From: Kumtagia ephedrae
GTDB lineage: Bacteria > Pseudomonadota > Alphaproteobacteria > Rhizobiales > Rhizobiaceae
DNA length: 64,000 nt
Assembly: GCF_003012745.1 (NCBI RefSeq)
Contig: NZ_PXYK01000026.1
Span: forward strand, 19,484 to 83,483
Direction: 5' to 3'
The position numbers were made by a program, and so were the translations under genes. The notes below the pieces were generated by a model, which saw only the letters and a list, made by a program, of their open reading frames with translations, had not been told where the DNA came from and made no database searches. This document shows, one piece after another, positions 10,174-17,887 of this stretch; within the stretch, counting starts at the first letter, position 1; each line of letters starts with the position of its first letter.

Positions 10174-10470
10174 TCATGCGGCCGTTCTGGCCTGTTTTCC
10201 GAGGTCGAGGCGGTTGGTCGGGCCGGCGGCGCGGATGCGCTCGCGCAGGCGGACCGGGCGGATCAAGCCATCGACCAGCTCGACGTCGATCAACTCGACG
10301 TCGACAACCTCATTGTTGGCGAAGGCGGCCTTGCCGGCAGCCTCGAGTTCGGCTTCCCCGGCCTTGTCGCCAGCGACATCGGCCTCGGCAATGGTCTCGG
10401 CCCAGCCGCGGGCGCCGGCATACCAGATGGCCTCGCCGTCGGTCAGGCGGTTGGCGGTCAAGACCTTCAT
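10174..10470 (-). CDS. DUF2849 domain-containing protein
   Basis: 98 residues opening MKVLTANRLTDGEAIWY, the typical start of the DUF2849 family. These small proteins occur between cysG and cysI in alphaproteobacteria and are presumed to serve sulfite reduction, but their biochemistry is unknown. The ATG overlaps the cysG stop codon (ATGA at 10470-10467), implying translational coupling. An acidic central region (NNEVVDVELIDVELVDG) precedes a basic C-terminus. Confidence 0.88.
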   Translation of the reverse strand: MKVLTANRLTDGEAIWYAGARGWAETIAEADVAGDKAGEAELEAAGKAAFANNEVVDVELIDVELVDGLIRPVRLRERIRAAGPTNRLDLGKQARTAA

Positions 10471-11915
10471 GACTGCGCCTCCTCGACCGCGGCACTAGAC
10501 GGAACAGGCCGGTATGCCGCCAGCGGCTCGGAGCGCGAGAAATCGGCGCCGGCGACCGCGTCACCGATAATGGTCATCACCGGGCCGCCGAGATCGTCGC
10601 GGCTTTGCAGCGACGGCAGGTCGGCCAGCGTTCCATGGAACCGGCGGCGGTCGCGCAGGCTGGCGTTCTCGACCACGGCGACGGCGGTATCCGGCGACAG
10701 GCCAGCATCCATCAGCCTTCCGGCCACGTCCGCAGCGACGGAGCGGCCCATATAGACGGCGACGGTGGCGCCGGAGATCGCCAGCTTCGCCCAGTCCGGC
10801 AGCGAATTGCCCTTGAGATCGTGGCCGGTGGTGAACACCATCGAGGAGGTCACGCCGCGCAGCGTCAGCGGCAGCTGGAAATCGGCGGCGGCGGCGAAGG
10901 CCGAGGTGACGCCCGGCACCACCTCGAACGAGATGTCCGCATCGCGCAGCGCCTGCATTTCCTCGCCGGCGCGGCCGAACACCAGCGGATCGCCGGACTT
11001 CAGCCGCACCACGCGCTTGCCTTCGCGGCCGAGCCGCACCAGCAGCGCGTTGATCTCGGCTTGCGTCTTGGAGTGACAGCCCTTGCGCTTGCCGACCGGC
11101 AGCCGCTCGGCGTCGCGCCGACCCATGGCGATCACCGCCTCCGGCACCAGCGCGTCATGCACGATGACGTCGGCCACCATCAGCAGGCGATGCGCCCGCA
11201 AGGTCAGCAGATCCTCGGCACCCGGACCGGCGCCGACCAGCGCGACGTGGCCGCAATCAGCGCCGCGCGCGGCCAGGAGCCGGCCGGCGGCCGCGCGTGC
11301 CTCGTCCTCGCCGCCGGCTTCGAGCGCTTGGGCCGGCGCTCCGGAAAAGAAGGCATGCCAGAAGGAGCGGCGCGCCAGCCCCTTAGGGAACAGTTTTTCG
11401 GCCGCGTCGCGGAACGACGCGGCAAGCGTCGCCAGCACGCCGAGGGTCGGCGGCAGCATGGCATCGATGCGTGCCCGCACCATCTGGGCCAGCACCGGCC
11501 CGGCGCCTTCGGTGCCGACCGCCACCACCAGCGGTGCCCGGTTGACGATCGCCGGCGTGTAGAAATCGCAGAGATCGGGACGATCCACGGCGTTGACCGG
11601 GATGCCGAAGCGGCGTGCATCATCCGATATCCGGCGGTCCAGCGCCTCGTCGCCCGTGGCAGCAAAGACCAGTGCCGCGCCTTCGAGCCGCGCAGGATCA
11701 TAGCCGGCTTCGACGAGCTCGGCGCCGTTTTCGACGACCCATTGCCTCAGGGCAGGCTGGACATCCTCCGCCACCACGACGAGCCGGGCATTCGACTGGC
11801 CGACGAGCCGGGCCTTGGCGAGCGCCTCGTCGCCGCCACCGAGGACGATCACGCTGCGCCCCTCGACCCGCAGGAAGACGGGAAAGGCGTTGAGCTTGGC
11901 GAACGGCTGCGACAT
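10467..11915 (-). CDS. cysG: Siroheme synthase (precorrin-2 dehydrogenase / ferrochelatase / uroporphyrinogen-III methyltransferase)
   Basis: 482 residues. The trifunctional enzyme makes siroheme from uroporphyrinogen III. The N-terminal Rossmann domain (FPVFLRVEGRSVIVLGGGDEA, residues 12-32) carries the dehydrogenase/chelatase activities. The C-terminal SUMT domain starts at VALVGAGPGAEDLLTLRAHRL and contains VPGVTSAFAAAADFQLPLTLRG and PDTAVAVVENAS. It is the first gene of the operon and feeds cofactor to CysI. The 244-bp gap to the divergent host-attachment gene should hold the operon promoter, but I see no convincing sites there. Confidence 0.93.
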   Translation of the reverse strand: MSQPFAKLNAFPVFLRVEGRSVIVLGGGDEALAKARLVGQSNARLVVVAEDVQPALRQWVVENGAELVEAGYDPARLEGAALVFAATGDEALDRRISDDARRFGIPVNAVDRPDLCDFYTPAIVNRAPLVVAVGTEGAGPVLAQMVRARIDAMLPPTLGVLATLAASFRDAAEKLFPKGLARRSFWHAFFSGAPAQALEAGGEDEARAAAGRLLAARGADCGHVALVGAGPGAEDLLTLRAHRLLMVADVIVHDALVPEAVIAMGRRDAERLPVGKRKGCHSKTQAEINALLVRLGREGKRVVRLKSGDPLVFGRAGEEMQALRDADISFEVVPGVTSAFAAAADFQLPLTLRGVTSSMVFTTGHDLKGNSLPDWAKLAISGATVAVYMGRSVAADVAGRLMDAGLSPDTAVAVVENASLRDRRRFHGTLADLPSLQSRDDLGGPVMTIIGDAVAGADFSRSEPLAAYRPVPSSAAVEEAQS

Positions 11916-12159
11916 GGGGCGCGAAGGTTTCCTGGCTGGAATTCAGACTTGTAGTCCCGGGCATCGGGTTTCTAAAGAAACACACTCGCGCGGCCATTTG
12001 CAGCAGGCAATCGCTTTTTCGCGACCGCGAAGAGAGGAAGAATATTTTTCCTCCACCGTGGTTTTCTGGCACGTTTTTGCGGAGAGGAACCTTGGTCGAT
12101 GGGGTCGCGTTGCTCCGCAGGGCGCATTTCGGCGCCTCGACCTATCGAAGGAGAAGCAG

Positions 12160-12609
12160 ATGGCCGCGTCCAGACTGAAGCATGGTGCATGGGTGGTCGT
12201 AGCCGACGGCGAGAAGGCCTTGTTCCTGGAAAACAAGGGAGACGGGCTGCATCCGAACCTGGAAGTCATCCGTGAGGTCGCCGAGGCAAATCCACCGACG
12301 CGCGAGCAGGGATCCGACAAGCCAGGGCGCTTCAACGACGGTCCCTCTCCCCACCGCAGCGCCGCCGAGGATACCGACTGGCACAGAATGGCCAAGGAAC
12401 GCTTCGCCGACGAGATCGCGGAGAAGCTCTACAAGGCGGCGCATCGCGGCGATTTCAACGAAGTGATCCTTATCGCGCCGCCCTTCGTTCTGGGGGAATT
12501 ACGCAAGAAGCTGCACAAGGAAGTGGAGACGATGGTGGTGGCGGAATATCCGAAGACGCTGACCAACCATCCGGTTCCGGAAATCGAAAAGATGCTGATG
12601 GCGGCGTGA
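12160..12609 (+). CDS. Host attachment family protein
   Basis: 149 residues from the ATG at 12160, with GAAGGAGA at 12147-12154. Typical family features are LKHGAWVVVADGEKALFLEN at residues 6-25, a polar middle with SDKPGRFNDGPSPHRSAAEDTDWH, and a C-terminal half with FNEVILIAPPFVLGELRKKLHKEV and YPKTLTNHPVPEIEKML. The family was named after a plant-attachment protein of Agrobacterium and is structurally related to ribosome-associated baeRF/eRF1-like domains. The direct role in attachment is weakly established. It has no signal peptide, so it is cytoplasmic. Confidence 0.85.
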   Translation: MAASRLKHGAWVVVADGEKALFLENKGDGLHPNLEVIREVAEANPPTREQGSDKPGRFNDGPSPHRSAAEDTDWHRMAKERFADEIAEKLYKAAHRGDFNEVILIAPPFVLGELRKKLHKEVETMVVAEYPKTLTNHPVPEIEKMLMAA

Positions 12610-12735
12610 GGACGAAGCTGGCCGGGCAGGATGCGCATTTTCTGAAACGAGGCGCAACATACAGTGAATGTTCGCGCAGGAACCGGGTTCCGGAGGGTTC
12701 GTTTCAGCCAATGACGCACCTACCAGGAGGCAATG

Positions 12736-13077
12736 ATGAAAACGCTTCTATCCGGGTTGATGGCCACAGCCTTGGCTGCCTCATTCGCAGTAGCAGTGCC
12801 TGCGCCGACCAATGCCGCCACGGCATTCATTCCGATGGCGGAACAGGGGCGCACGGACGTGCACAAGGCGTCCCACACCTATCGTCACTGGCAGCGGCAG
12901 CAGCGTCGTGCAGAACGCCGTGCCTATCGACGGGCCGAGCGCCGCGCCTACCGGCGATACGCACGTGATCGTTGCTACTACTACGGCGACTGCTACCGCG
13001 GCCGGTACTACGGCCGCAGCTACGGATTCAGACCGCGCTACTATCGGCCGGGCATTTCGCTGCACTTTGACCTCTGA
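12736..13077 (+). CDS. Small secreted Arg/Tyr-rich protein
   Basis: 113 residues from the second of two adjacent ATGs (12733 and 12736); AGGAGG at 12725-12730 spaces better with 12736. A clear signal peptide (KTLLSGLMATALAASFAVAV, cleavage likely after NAA near residue 28) is followed by a Gln/Arg-rich region with a tandem repeat of RRAERRAYRR. A Tyr/Gly/Arg/Cys stretch follows (CYYYGDCYRGRYYGRSYG), containing two cysteines that could form a disulfide. The composition resembles small BA14K-like or YXWGXW-type periplasmic proteins of rhizobia, but I cannot assign a family or function. Confidence 0.7.
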   Translation: MKTLLSGLMATALAASFAVAVPAPTNAATAFIPMAEQGRTDVHKASHTYRHWQRQQRRAERRAYRRAERRAYRRYARDRCYYYGDCYRGRYYGRSYGFRPRYYRPGISLHFDL

Positions 13078-13426
13078 CGGGCAGCGACTTGTCTAAACCG
13101 ACCAGGAGGGAGGAGGCCAGAGTCGCGCAACGCGCGTTCCGCGGATCCCGTTGACAATCCCGGTTTCCGATACGGGACGTAGCCGCCAGGCCGTGCTTGG
13201 CGAGACACCGCATTCGTCGACACATGGCCGCGGTCGCAATTCGCGCATCGGCTCGGCGCCGTCGCGCAAAAGCGATTTCTCATACAGAATTAGCATTCCT
13301 CATGCGAAATTCGGCAAAAGCGACTCTCAAGGGTTGCACACCAGCCGATCTGCACACCATATTGGAAACGTGGCGCTTTCGGCGCTTCTCCCCCATTGAT
13401 CTCGCCCAGAAAGGCCCACCTCGCCG
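13078..13426. other. Intergenic region, 349 bp, upstream of the antiporter gene
   Basis: There is no convincing open reading frame. TTGACA occurs at 13152-13157 but has no good -10 at standard spacing. The stretch 13260-13345 is less GC-rich than its surroundings (GCAAAAGCGATTTCTCATAC, then GCAAAAGCGACTCTC), with the short motif GCAAAAGCGA present twice about 45 bp apart. It presumably holds the promoter of the antiporter gene. Confidence 0.4.
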
Positions 13427-15304
13427 ATGCCACATGACACGCCCCTGATCGCCACCATCGTCGCAGGTCTGGGGCTTGCATTCGTCTTCGGCGCCATCGC
13501 CAACCGGTTCAGGGTTCCGCCGTTGGTGGGCTATCTCATCGCCGGCGTTCTGGTCGGGCCGCACACGCCGGGTTTCGTCGCCGATCGCGAGCTGGCGCTG
13601 GAACTCGCCGAGATCGGCGTGATCCTGCTGATGTTCGGCGTAGGCCTGCATTTCTCGCTGAAGGACCTGCTCTCGGTACGCGCGATCGCCGTGCCCGGCG
13701 CGGTGGTGCAGATCGGCTTCGCCACGGCGCTCGGCGCCGGGCTGGCGTGGATGATGGGGTGGACGCTGGGCGCCGGACTGGTCTTCGGCCTAGCACTCTC
13801 GGTGGCGAGCACCGTGGTCCTGCTCAAGGCGCTGCAGGACCGGCGCATGATCGAGACCGAGCGCGGGCGCATCGCCGTCGGCTGGCTGATCGTCGAGGAC
13901 CTCGCCATGGTGCTCGCGCTGGTGATCCTGCCTGCCATCGCCGGCCTGCTCGGCGGCAACGGGCCGGAAACCGACCACAGCCTGCCGGCGGCGGCGCCGC
14001 TGTTTTCCGGGCTCGGCGTCTGGGGCACGCTCGGCATAACGCTCGCCAAGGTGGCCGCCTTCGTCATCGTCATGCTGGTGGTCGGGCGCCGGGTCATTCC
14101 CTGGCTCCTGCACTACGTCGCCCATACCGGCTCGCGCGAGCTGTTCCGGCTTGCGGTGCTGGCCATCGCGCTCGGCGTCGCCTTCGGCGCGGCCAAGCTG
14201 TTCGGGGTGTCGCTGGCGCTCGGCGCCTTCTTCGCCGGCATGGTGATGAGCGAATCCGAGCTGTCGCACCGCGCGGCGGAGGAATCGCTGCCGCTCAGGG
14301 ACGCCTTCTCGGTGCTGTTCTTCGTCTCGGTCGGCATGCTGTTCGATCCGCTCAGCCTGCTGCGCGACACCTGGCCGATCCTCGGCACGCTGTTCATCAT
14401 CGTCATCGGCAAGTCGATCGCCGCCTTCCTGATCGTCGTCGTCTTCCGCTATCCCATCGCCACCGCGCTGATTATCTCGGCCAGCTTGGCGCAGATCGGC
14501 GAATTCTCCTTTATCCTCGCCGAGCTCGGCGTCAGCCTCGACCTGCTGCCCGAGCAGGGCCGGGATCTGATCCTCGCCGGCGCGATCCTGTCTATCCTGC
14601 TCAATCCGCTGGTGTTCGCCGCCGTCGACTATCTGAAACCCTGGATCGAAAGCCGCTTCCCGCCCCGAACCGGCGCGACAGAGGCAAAGGCGGCGGGACC
14701 TGCCACCGAGGCAGGCCAGCTTGCGACCCCTTCGGCCAAGGAAGATGACGGTCCGCCGCCGCAGACGCAGCTCACCGACCATACGATCCTCATCGGCTAC
14801 GGCCGCGTCGGCAGCCTGGTCGGGCAGTCGCTGCGCCAGGCTGGCCTGCCCTTCCTGGTCGTCGAGGACGGTGACAAGACCATCGCCCGGCTGCATGCCG
14901 ACGGCGTCGAGGTGGTGGAAGGCAACGCCGCCAATGCCGAGGTCTTCGCCGCCGCCAACCCGGCCGGCGCCAAGCGACTGGTGCTCGCCATCCCGAACGC
15001 CTTCGAGGCCGGCCAGATCATCCTGAGGGCGCGTGCCGCCAATGCCGGCATCGTGGTGATCGCCCGCGCTCATTCCGACGCCGAGGTCGAGCACCTGAAG
15101 GGCCTCGGGGCCGACACCGTGATCATGGGCGAACGTGAGATCGCCCGCGGCATCGTCGAGCTCATCGTCGAGGGCAGCGCGCCGCGACCGCCCCTGCCGG
15201 GCGACGAGACCGGCGCGGACTCGCCGGTGCCGGATGCAGCCGACCAAAAGACGGACGACGATCCGGCGCCGGGGAAGAAAGGCGAGGGCCCGATCACATC
15301 TTAG
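13427..15304 (+). CDS. ybaL: YbaL-type cation:proton antiporter (CPA2/KefB family) with TrkA-N domain
   Basis: 625 residues. About 12-13 hydrophobic segments make up the Na+/H+-exchanger domain up to residue about 410. FRVPPLVGYLIAGVLVGPHTPG near residue 28 and the pore-region motif GWLIVEDLAMVLAL near residue 154 are typical of CPA2 proteins. A charged linker leads to a cytoplasmic RCK/TrkA-N domain with the nucleotide-binding motif IGYGRVGSLVG near residue 455. The last 40 residues are low-complexity Pro/Asp-rich. Family members exchange K+ or Na+ for H+ across the inner membrane under nucleotide control. It appears monocistronic. Confidence 0.92.
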   Translation: MPHDTPLIATIVAGLGLAFVFGAIANRFRVPPLVGYLIAGVLVGPHTPGFVADRELALELAEIGVILLMFGVGLHFSLKDLLSVRAIAVPGAVVQIGFATALGAGLAWMMGWTLGAGLVFGLALSVASTVVLLKALQDRRMIETERGRIAVGWLIVEDLAMVLALVILPAIAGLLGGNGPETDHSLPAAAPLFSGLGVWGTLGITLAKVAAFVIVMLVVGRRVIPWLLHYVAHTGSRELFRLAVLAIALGVAFGAAKLFGVSLALGAFFAGMVMSESELSHRAAEESLPLRDAFSVLFFVSVGMLFDPLSLLRDTWPILGTLFIIVIGKSIAAFLIVVVFRYPIATALIISASLAQIGEFSFILAELGVSLDLLPEQGRDLILAGAILSILLNPLVFAAVDYLKPWIESRFPPRTGATEAKAAGPATEAGQLATPSAKEDDGPPPQTQLTDHTILIGYGRVGSLVGQSLRQAGLPFLVVEDGDKTIARLHADGVEVVEGNAANAEVFAAANPAGAKRLVLAIPNAFEAGQIILRARAANAGIVVIARAHSDAEVEHLKGLGADTVIMGEREIARGIVELIVEGSAPRPPLPGDETGADSPVPDAADQKTDDDPAPGKKGEGPITS

Positions 15305-15472
15305 GCATCCTAGGGCGGAATGAACGGGACGGACCATCCATCCCGGCCCAGTTCTATCGGGCATGATCCTGTCTCAAAGACCACCATTTTCGGATCGCGG
15401 TTCAAGCATGGCGGCGGGTTGTTCGATCGAGACCCCTCACTACGACAGCAATCGGGGGCCGCCGTGTCCGAA

Positions 15473-15872
15473 ATGAAACAGGACCACTATGACGGCGGTT
15501 GCCTGTGCGGATCGGTGCGCTTTCGCGCCTACGGTCGCGCGGGCAAGCCGCACACCTGCTCGTGCAGGATATGCCAGCGGCACACCGGGGCGCCGACCGC
15601 CGCCTGGGTGGAGTTTCCGCGCGATGCGGTAACGTGGACGGGCCCCGGCGGCGCGCCGGCCACCTTCCGCTCCTCCGCCTATTCCAGCCGCGCCTTCTGC
15701 GCCCGGTGCGGCAGCACGATCGGCGCAATCGACGACGAGCCGGTGGTCGCGCTGCTGATCGGCGTATTCGACGAACCGGGGAACCCGGACCTCATGCCGA
15801 CGTCGCACAGCTATCCCGAAAGCCAGCCAGGATGGTGGCACGTCGAGGCCAAGCTGCGGGGAAGACCGCTGA
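15473..15872 (+). CDS. GFA family protein (glutathione-dependent formaldehyde-activating enzyme-like), probable +1 frameshift at its 3' end
   Basis: Zinc-binding GFA fold with CLCGSVRF, CSCRICQRHTG and CARCGS cysteine clusters, starting MKQDHYDGGCLCG at ATG 15473 (a GTG at 15464 is an alternative). Family members are about 120-140 residues. Here the homologous part ends near PGWWHVEAKLRG. Without correction the frame then continues for another 185 codons antisense to coaBC, to a stop at 16423. Reading one G fewer in the GGGG run at 15858-15861 gives KLREDR followed by TGA at 15870-15872, 17 bp before the end of coaBC. The coordinates assume this corrected end. This is either an assembly error or a real indel adding an unrelated tail. 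Substrate is unknown; many GFA proteins do not act on formaldehyde. Confidence 0.75.
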
Positions 15873-15889
15873 ACCGGCCCGGATCGGGA

Positions 15890-17107
15890 TCAGACCTCGA
15901 CGGTCGCCAGGCGTCCAGCGATTACCGCGGCCAGCCGCCGCGCCACCTCCTGCTTGCTCATCTCCGGCCAGTCGTCGACGCCGGATTTCGAGACGATGCG
16001 CACGCGGTTACGGTCGCCGCCCATGGCACCGCCTTCCGCGCTGACGTCGTTGGCGACGATGAAATCGGCGCCCTTGCGCTTCAGCTTGGCCTTGGCGTTG
16101 GCGACGAGATCCTGGGTCTCGGCGGCGAAGCCGACGACCAGATAGGGCCGACGCGCGTGGTGGCCGATGGTGGCGAGGATATCCGGGTTCTCCACCATGC
16201 GCAGCACCGGCGGACCCTCGCCGGCGACCTTCTTGATCTTCTCCCCGGCGGCCGCGTCGCTGCGCCAGTCGGCGACGGCGGCGACGAACACGGCCGCATC
16301 GGCCGGCAGGGCGGCCTCAACCGCCTGCATCATCGCGCGCGCGGTCTCCACATGGATGGTCCGCACACCAGCCGGATCCGGCACGTTGACCGGGCCGGAC
16401 ACCAGCAGGACCTCGGCGCCTAGTCCGGCGAGCGCCTCGGCAATGGCGTGCCCCTGCTTGCCGGACGAGCGGTTGGCGATGTAGCGCACCGGATCGATCG
16501 GCTCGTGCGTCGGACCCGAGGTGACGATGATCTTTCTCCCGGAAAGCGGGGCTGGCGCCGACGCCAGTTCAGCCTCGATGGCAGCCACGATCTCCAGCGG
16601 CTCGGCCATGCGGCCCTCGCCCGCTTCGCCGCTCTCGGCCATCTCGCCGCGATTGGGGCCGACGAAGGCGACGCCGTCCTTCGCCAGCGTGGCGCGGTTG
16701 CGCCGCGTCGCCGGATGATCCCACATCCTCGGATTCATCGCCGGCGCCATCAGCACCTTCTTGTCGGTGGCGAGCAGCACGGCGGAGGCGAGGTCGCTGG
16801 CAAGACCGGTCGCCAGCTTCGCCATCAGGTCGGCGCTGGCTGGGGCGACGATGATCAGGTCGGCCTCGCGCGACAGGCGGATATGGCCGACGTCGTGCTC
16901 GTCGTCGCGGTCGAACAGGTCGGTGAAGACGCGGTCGGCCGTCAGGGTGCCGACCGAAAGCGGCGTGACGAATTGCTGTGCCGCCGCCGTCATCACCGCC
17001 CGCACCGCGGCTCCGCGCTCGCGCAGGCGGCGGATCAGCTCGAGCGTCTTGTAGGCGGCGATGCCGCCGCCGACGATCAGCAGGATGCGCTTGCCGGAAA
17101 GGGTCAT
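15890..17107 (-). CDS. coaBC: Bifunctional phosphopantothenoylcysteine decarboxylase / phosphopantothenate-cysteine ligase
   Basis: 405 residues from the ATG complementary to 17105-17107; an upstream extension of 12 residues is not family-like. This enzyme carries out two coenzyme A biosynthesis steps. The N-terminal flavoprotein (CoaC) domain has GGGIAAYKTLELIRRLRERG near residue 14, the active-site His in DVGHIRLS, and the APAMNPRMW substrate loop. The C-terminal CoaB domain starts near KIIVTSGPTHEPIDPVRY, with IANRSSGKQGHAIAEAL and KRKGADFIVAND. Its ATG overlaps the stop codon of the upstream VapC-like toxin gene (ATGA at 17107-17104), an unusual coupling of an essential gene to a toxin. 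Confidence 0.95.
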   Translation of the reverse strand: MTLSGKRILLIVGGGIAAYKTLELIRRLRERGAAVRAVMTAAAQQFVTPLSVGTLTADRVFTDLFDRDDEHDVGHIRLSREADLIIVAPASADLMAKLATGLASDLASAVLLATDKKVLMAPAMNPRMWDHPATRRNRATLAKDGVAFVGPNRGEMAESGEAGEGRMAEPLEIVAAIEAELASAPAPLSGRKIIVTSGPTHEPIDPVRYIANRSSGKQGHAIAEALAGLGAEVLLVSGPVNVPDPAGVRTIHVETARAMMQAVEAALPADAAVFVAAVADWRSDAAAGEKIKKVAGEGPPVLRMVENPDILATIGHHARRPYLVVGFAAETQDLVANAKAKLKRKGADFIVANDVSAEGGAMGGDRNRVRIVSKSGVDDWPEMSKQEVARRLAAVIAGRLATVEV

Positions 17108-17529
17108 GAAACCGCCCATGGATTGATGATGTCCACGCCGCAATTCTCGAAATCCCGAACGTTGCGCGTAACGACGGCGAAGCCGTTCGCCGCTGCGATT
17201 GCGGCGATCTGGGCGTCGAGCAGCTTCATCTCGCGGCCGATCCTGCGTCGGGAGGCAACAATCTCGGCATAGTGAACGGCCTCACGCAACCCGAAAGCCA
17301 GTACATGGTGCGATGGCGCCTGAGCCACGAAATCCGAGACGAATTTTGCCAGAGAGTCGCGCCGTTTGCCTTGCGGCATGATTTCGATGCCGGCGTACAG
17401 TTCGGCGATCACGACCGACGGCAGGAAAAGCGAGGATCTCGGCGTTCTCTCCAACCAGCCTACAACGCCGCTGTCCGGCGTGGGGCGCGTCATTTCCGAC
17501 ACGACATTGGTGTCGAGCGCGAATGCCAT
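17104..17529 (-). CDS. vapC: PIN-domain toxin of a FitAB/VapBC-type toxin-antitoxin pair
   Basis: 141 residues. The PIN-domain acidic residues that bind Mg/Mn are present: Asp6 (ALDTNVVSE), Glu43 (IAELYAG), Asp105 (LLDAQIAAIA) and Asp126 (TRNVRDF). This order and the GREMKLLDAQIAAIA segment are typical of FitB-type VapC endoribonucleases, which cleave tRNA or other RNA when released from the antitoxin. The antitoxin gene lies 3 bp upstream. The toxin stop codon overlaps the coaBC start codon. All catalytic residues are intact, so the toxin is predicted to be active. Confidence 0.9.
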   Translation of the reverse strand: MAFALDTNVVSEMTRPTPDSGVVGWLERTPRSSLFLPSVVIAELYAGIEIMPQGKRRDSLAKFVSDFVAQAPSHHVLAFGLREAVHYAEIVASRRRIGREMKLLDAQIAAIAAANGFAVVTRNVRDFENCGVDIINPWAVS

Positions 17530-17532
17530 GGC

Positions 17533-17820
17533 TCAATCGTCAGCGAAAACGCCGCGCGATCCGGCCAGATCGGTCCGCTCCGGAAGCTCCAGATCGAACG
17601 TCCCGTATTTGTCCCGCAGCGTCTGGATAGCGTGCCATGCACTGGCGTGAGAGCCGGCTTCCCTCTTCGCCGCGAGGTCGTCGAGAGAAAGACCGGCCTC
17701 AACGACGAGGCGCAGGATCGAACGTACCTCGTCCTCCATGGATGCTCCGCGCTGGGCAGCGCGCAGGCGCAGTCCCTGCTTCGTGCTGTCGGTCAGGTTT
17801 CGAATGGTAAGGGCCGCCAT
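17533..17820 (-). CDS. FitA-like ribbon-helix-helix antitoxin
   Basis: 95 residues. The N-terminal ribbon-helix-helix motif (LTIRNLTDSTKQGLRLRAAQ, residues 4-23, then RGASMEDEVRSIL) binds operator DNA. The C-terminal part would wrap and inhibit the PIN toxin encoded 3 bp downstream. The C-terminal region is acidic and includes FDLELPERTDL. Antitoxin and toxin are in the usual order, and an inverted repeat suited to autoregulation lies 19-34 bp upstream of the start. Confidence 0.88.
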   Translation of the reverse strand: MAALTIRNLTDSTKQGLRLRAAQRGASMEDEVRSILRLVVEAGLSLDDLAAKREAGSHASAWHAIQTLRDKYGTFDLELPERTDLAGSRGVFADD

Positions 17821-17838
17821 TTCGTCGCTCCGGTGATT

Positions 17839-17863
17839 GCAATGTATGCATTGCTGGCATTGC
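17839..17863. promoter_or_regulatory. Candidate operator of the toxin-antitoxin operon
   Basis: GCAATG (17839-17844) and CATTGC (17849-17854) form a perfect inverted repeat around TATG, and a third CATTGC half-site lies at 17858-17863. The position just upstream of the antitoxin start fits autoregulatory binding by the FitA-type ribbon-helix-helix protein. Confidence 0.6.
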
Positions 17864-17887
17864 AGTCAACGTGAGGCCTCAGCCGCC

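Noticed and set aside
13790..15364. 524-codon minus-strand frame
   Set aside because: Shadow of the YbaL-type antiporter; GC-rich third positions keep the opposite frame open.
15873..16423. C-terminal extension of the GFA frame over coaBC
   Set aside because: Translated tail is Arg/Asp/His-rich shadow sequence of coaBC; best explained by a one-base indel.
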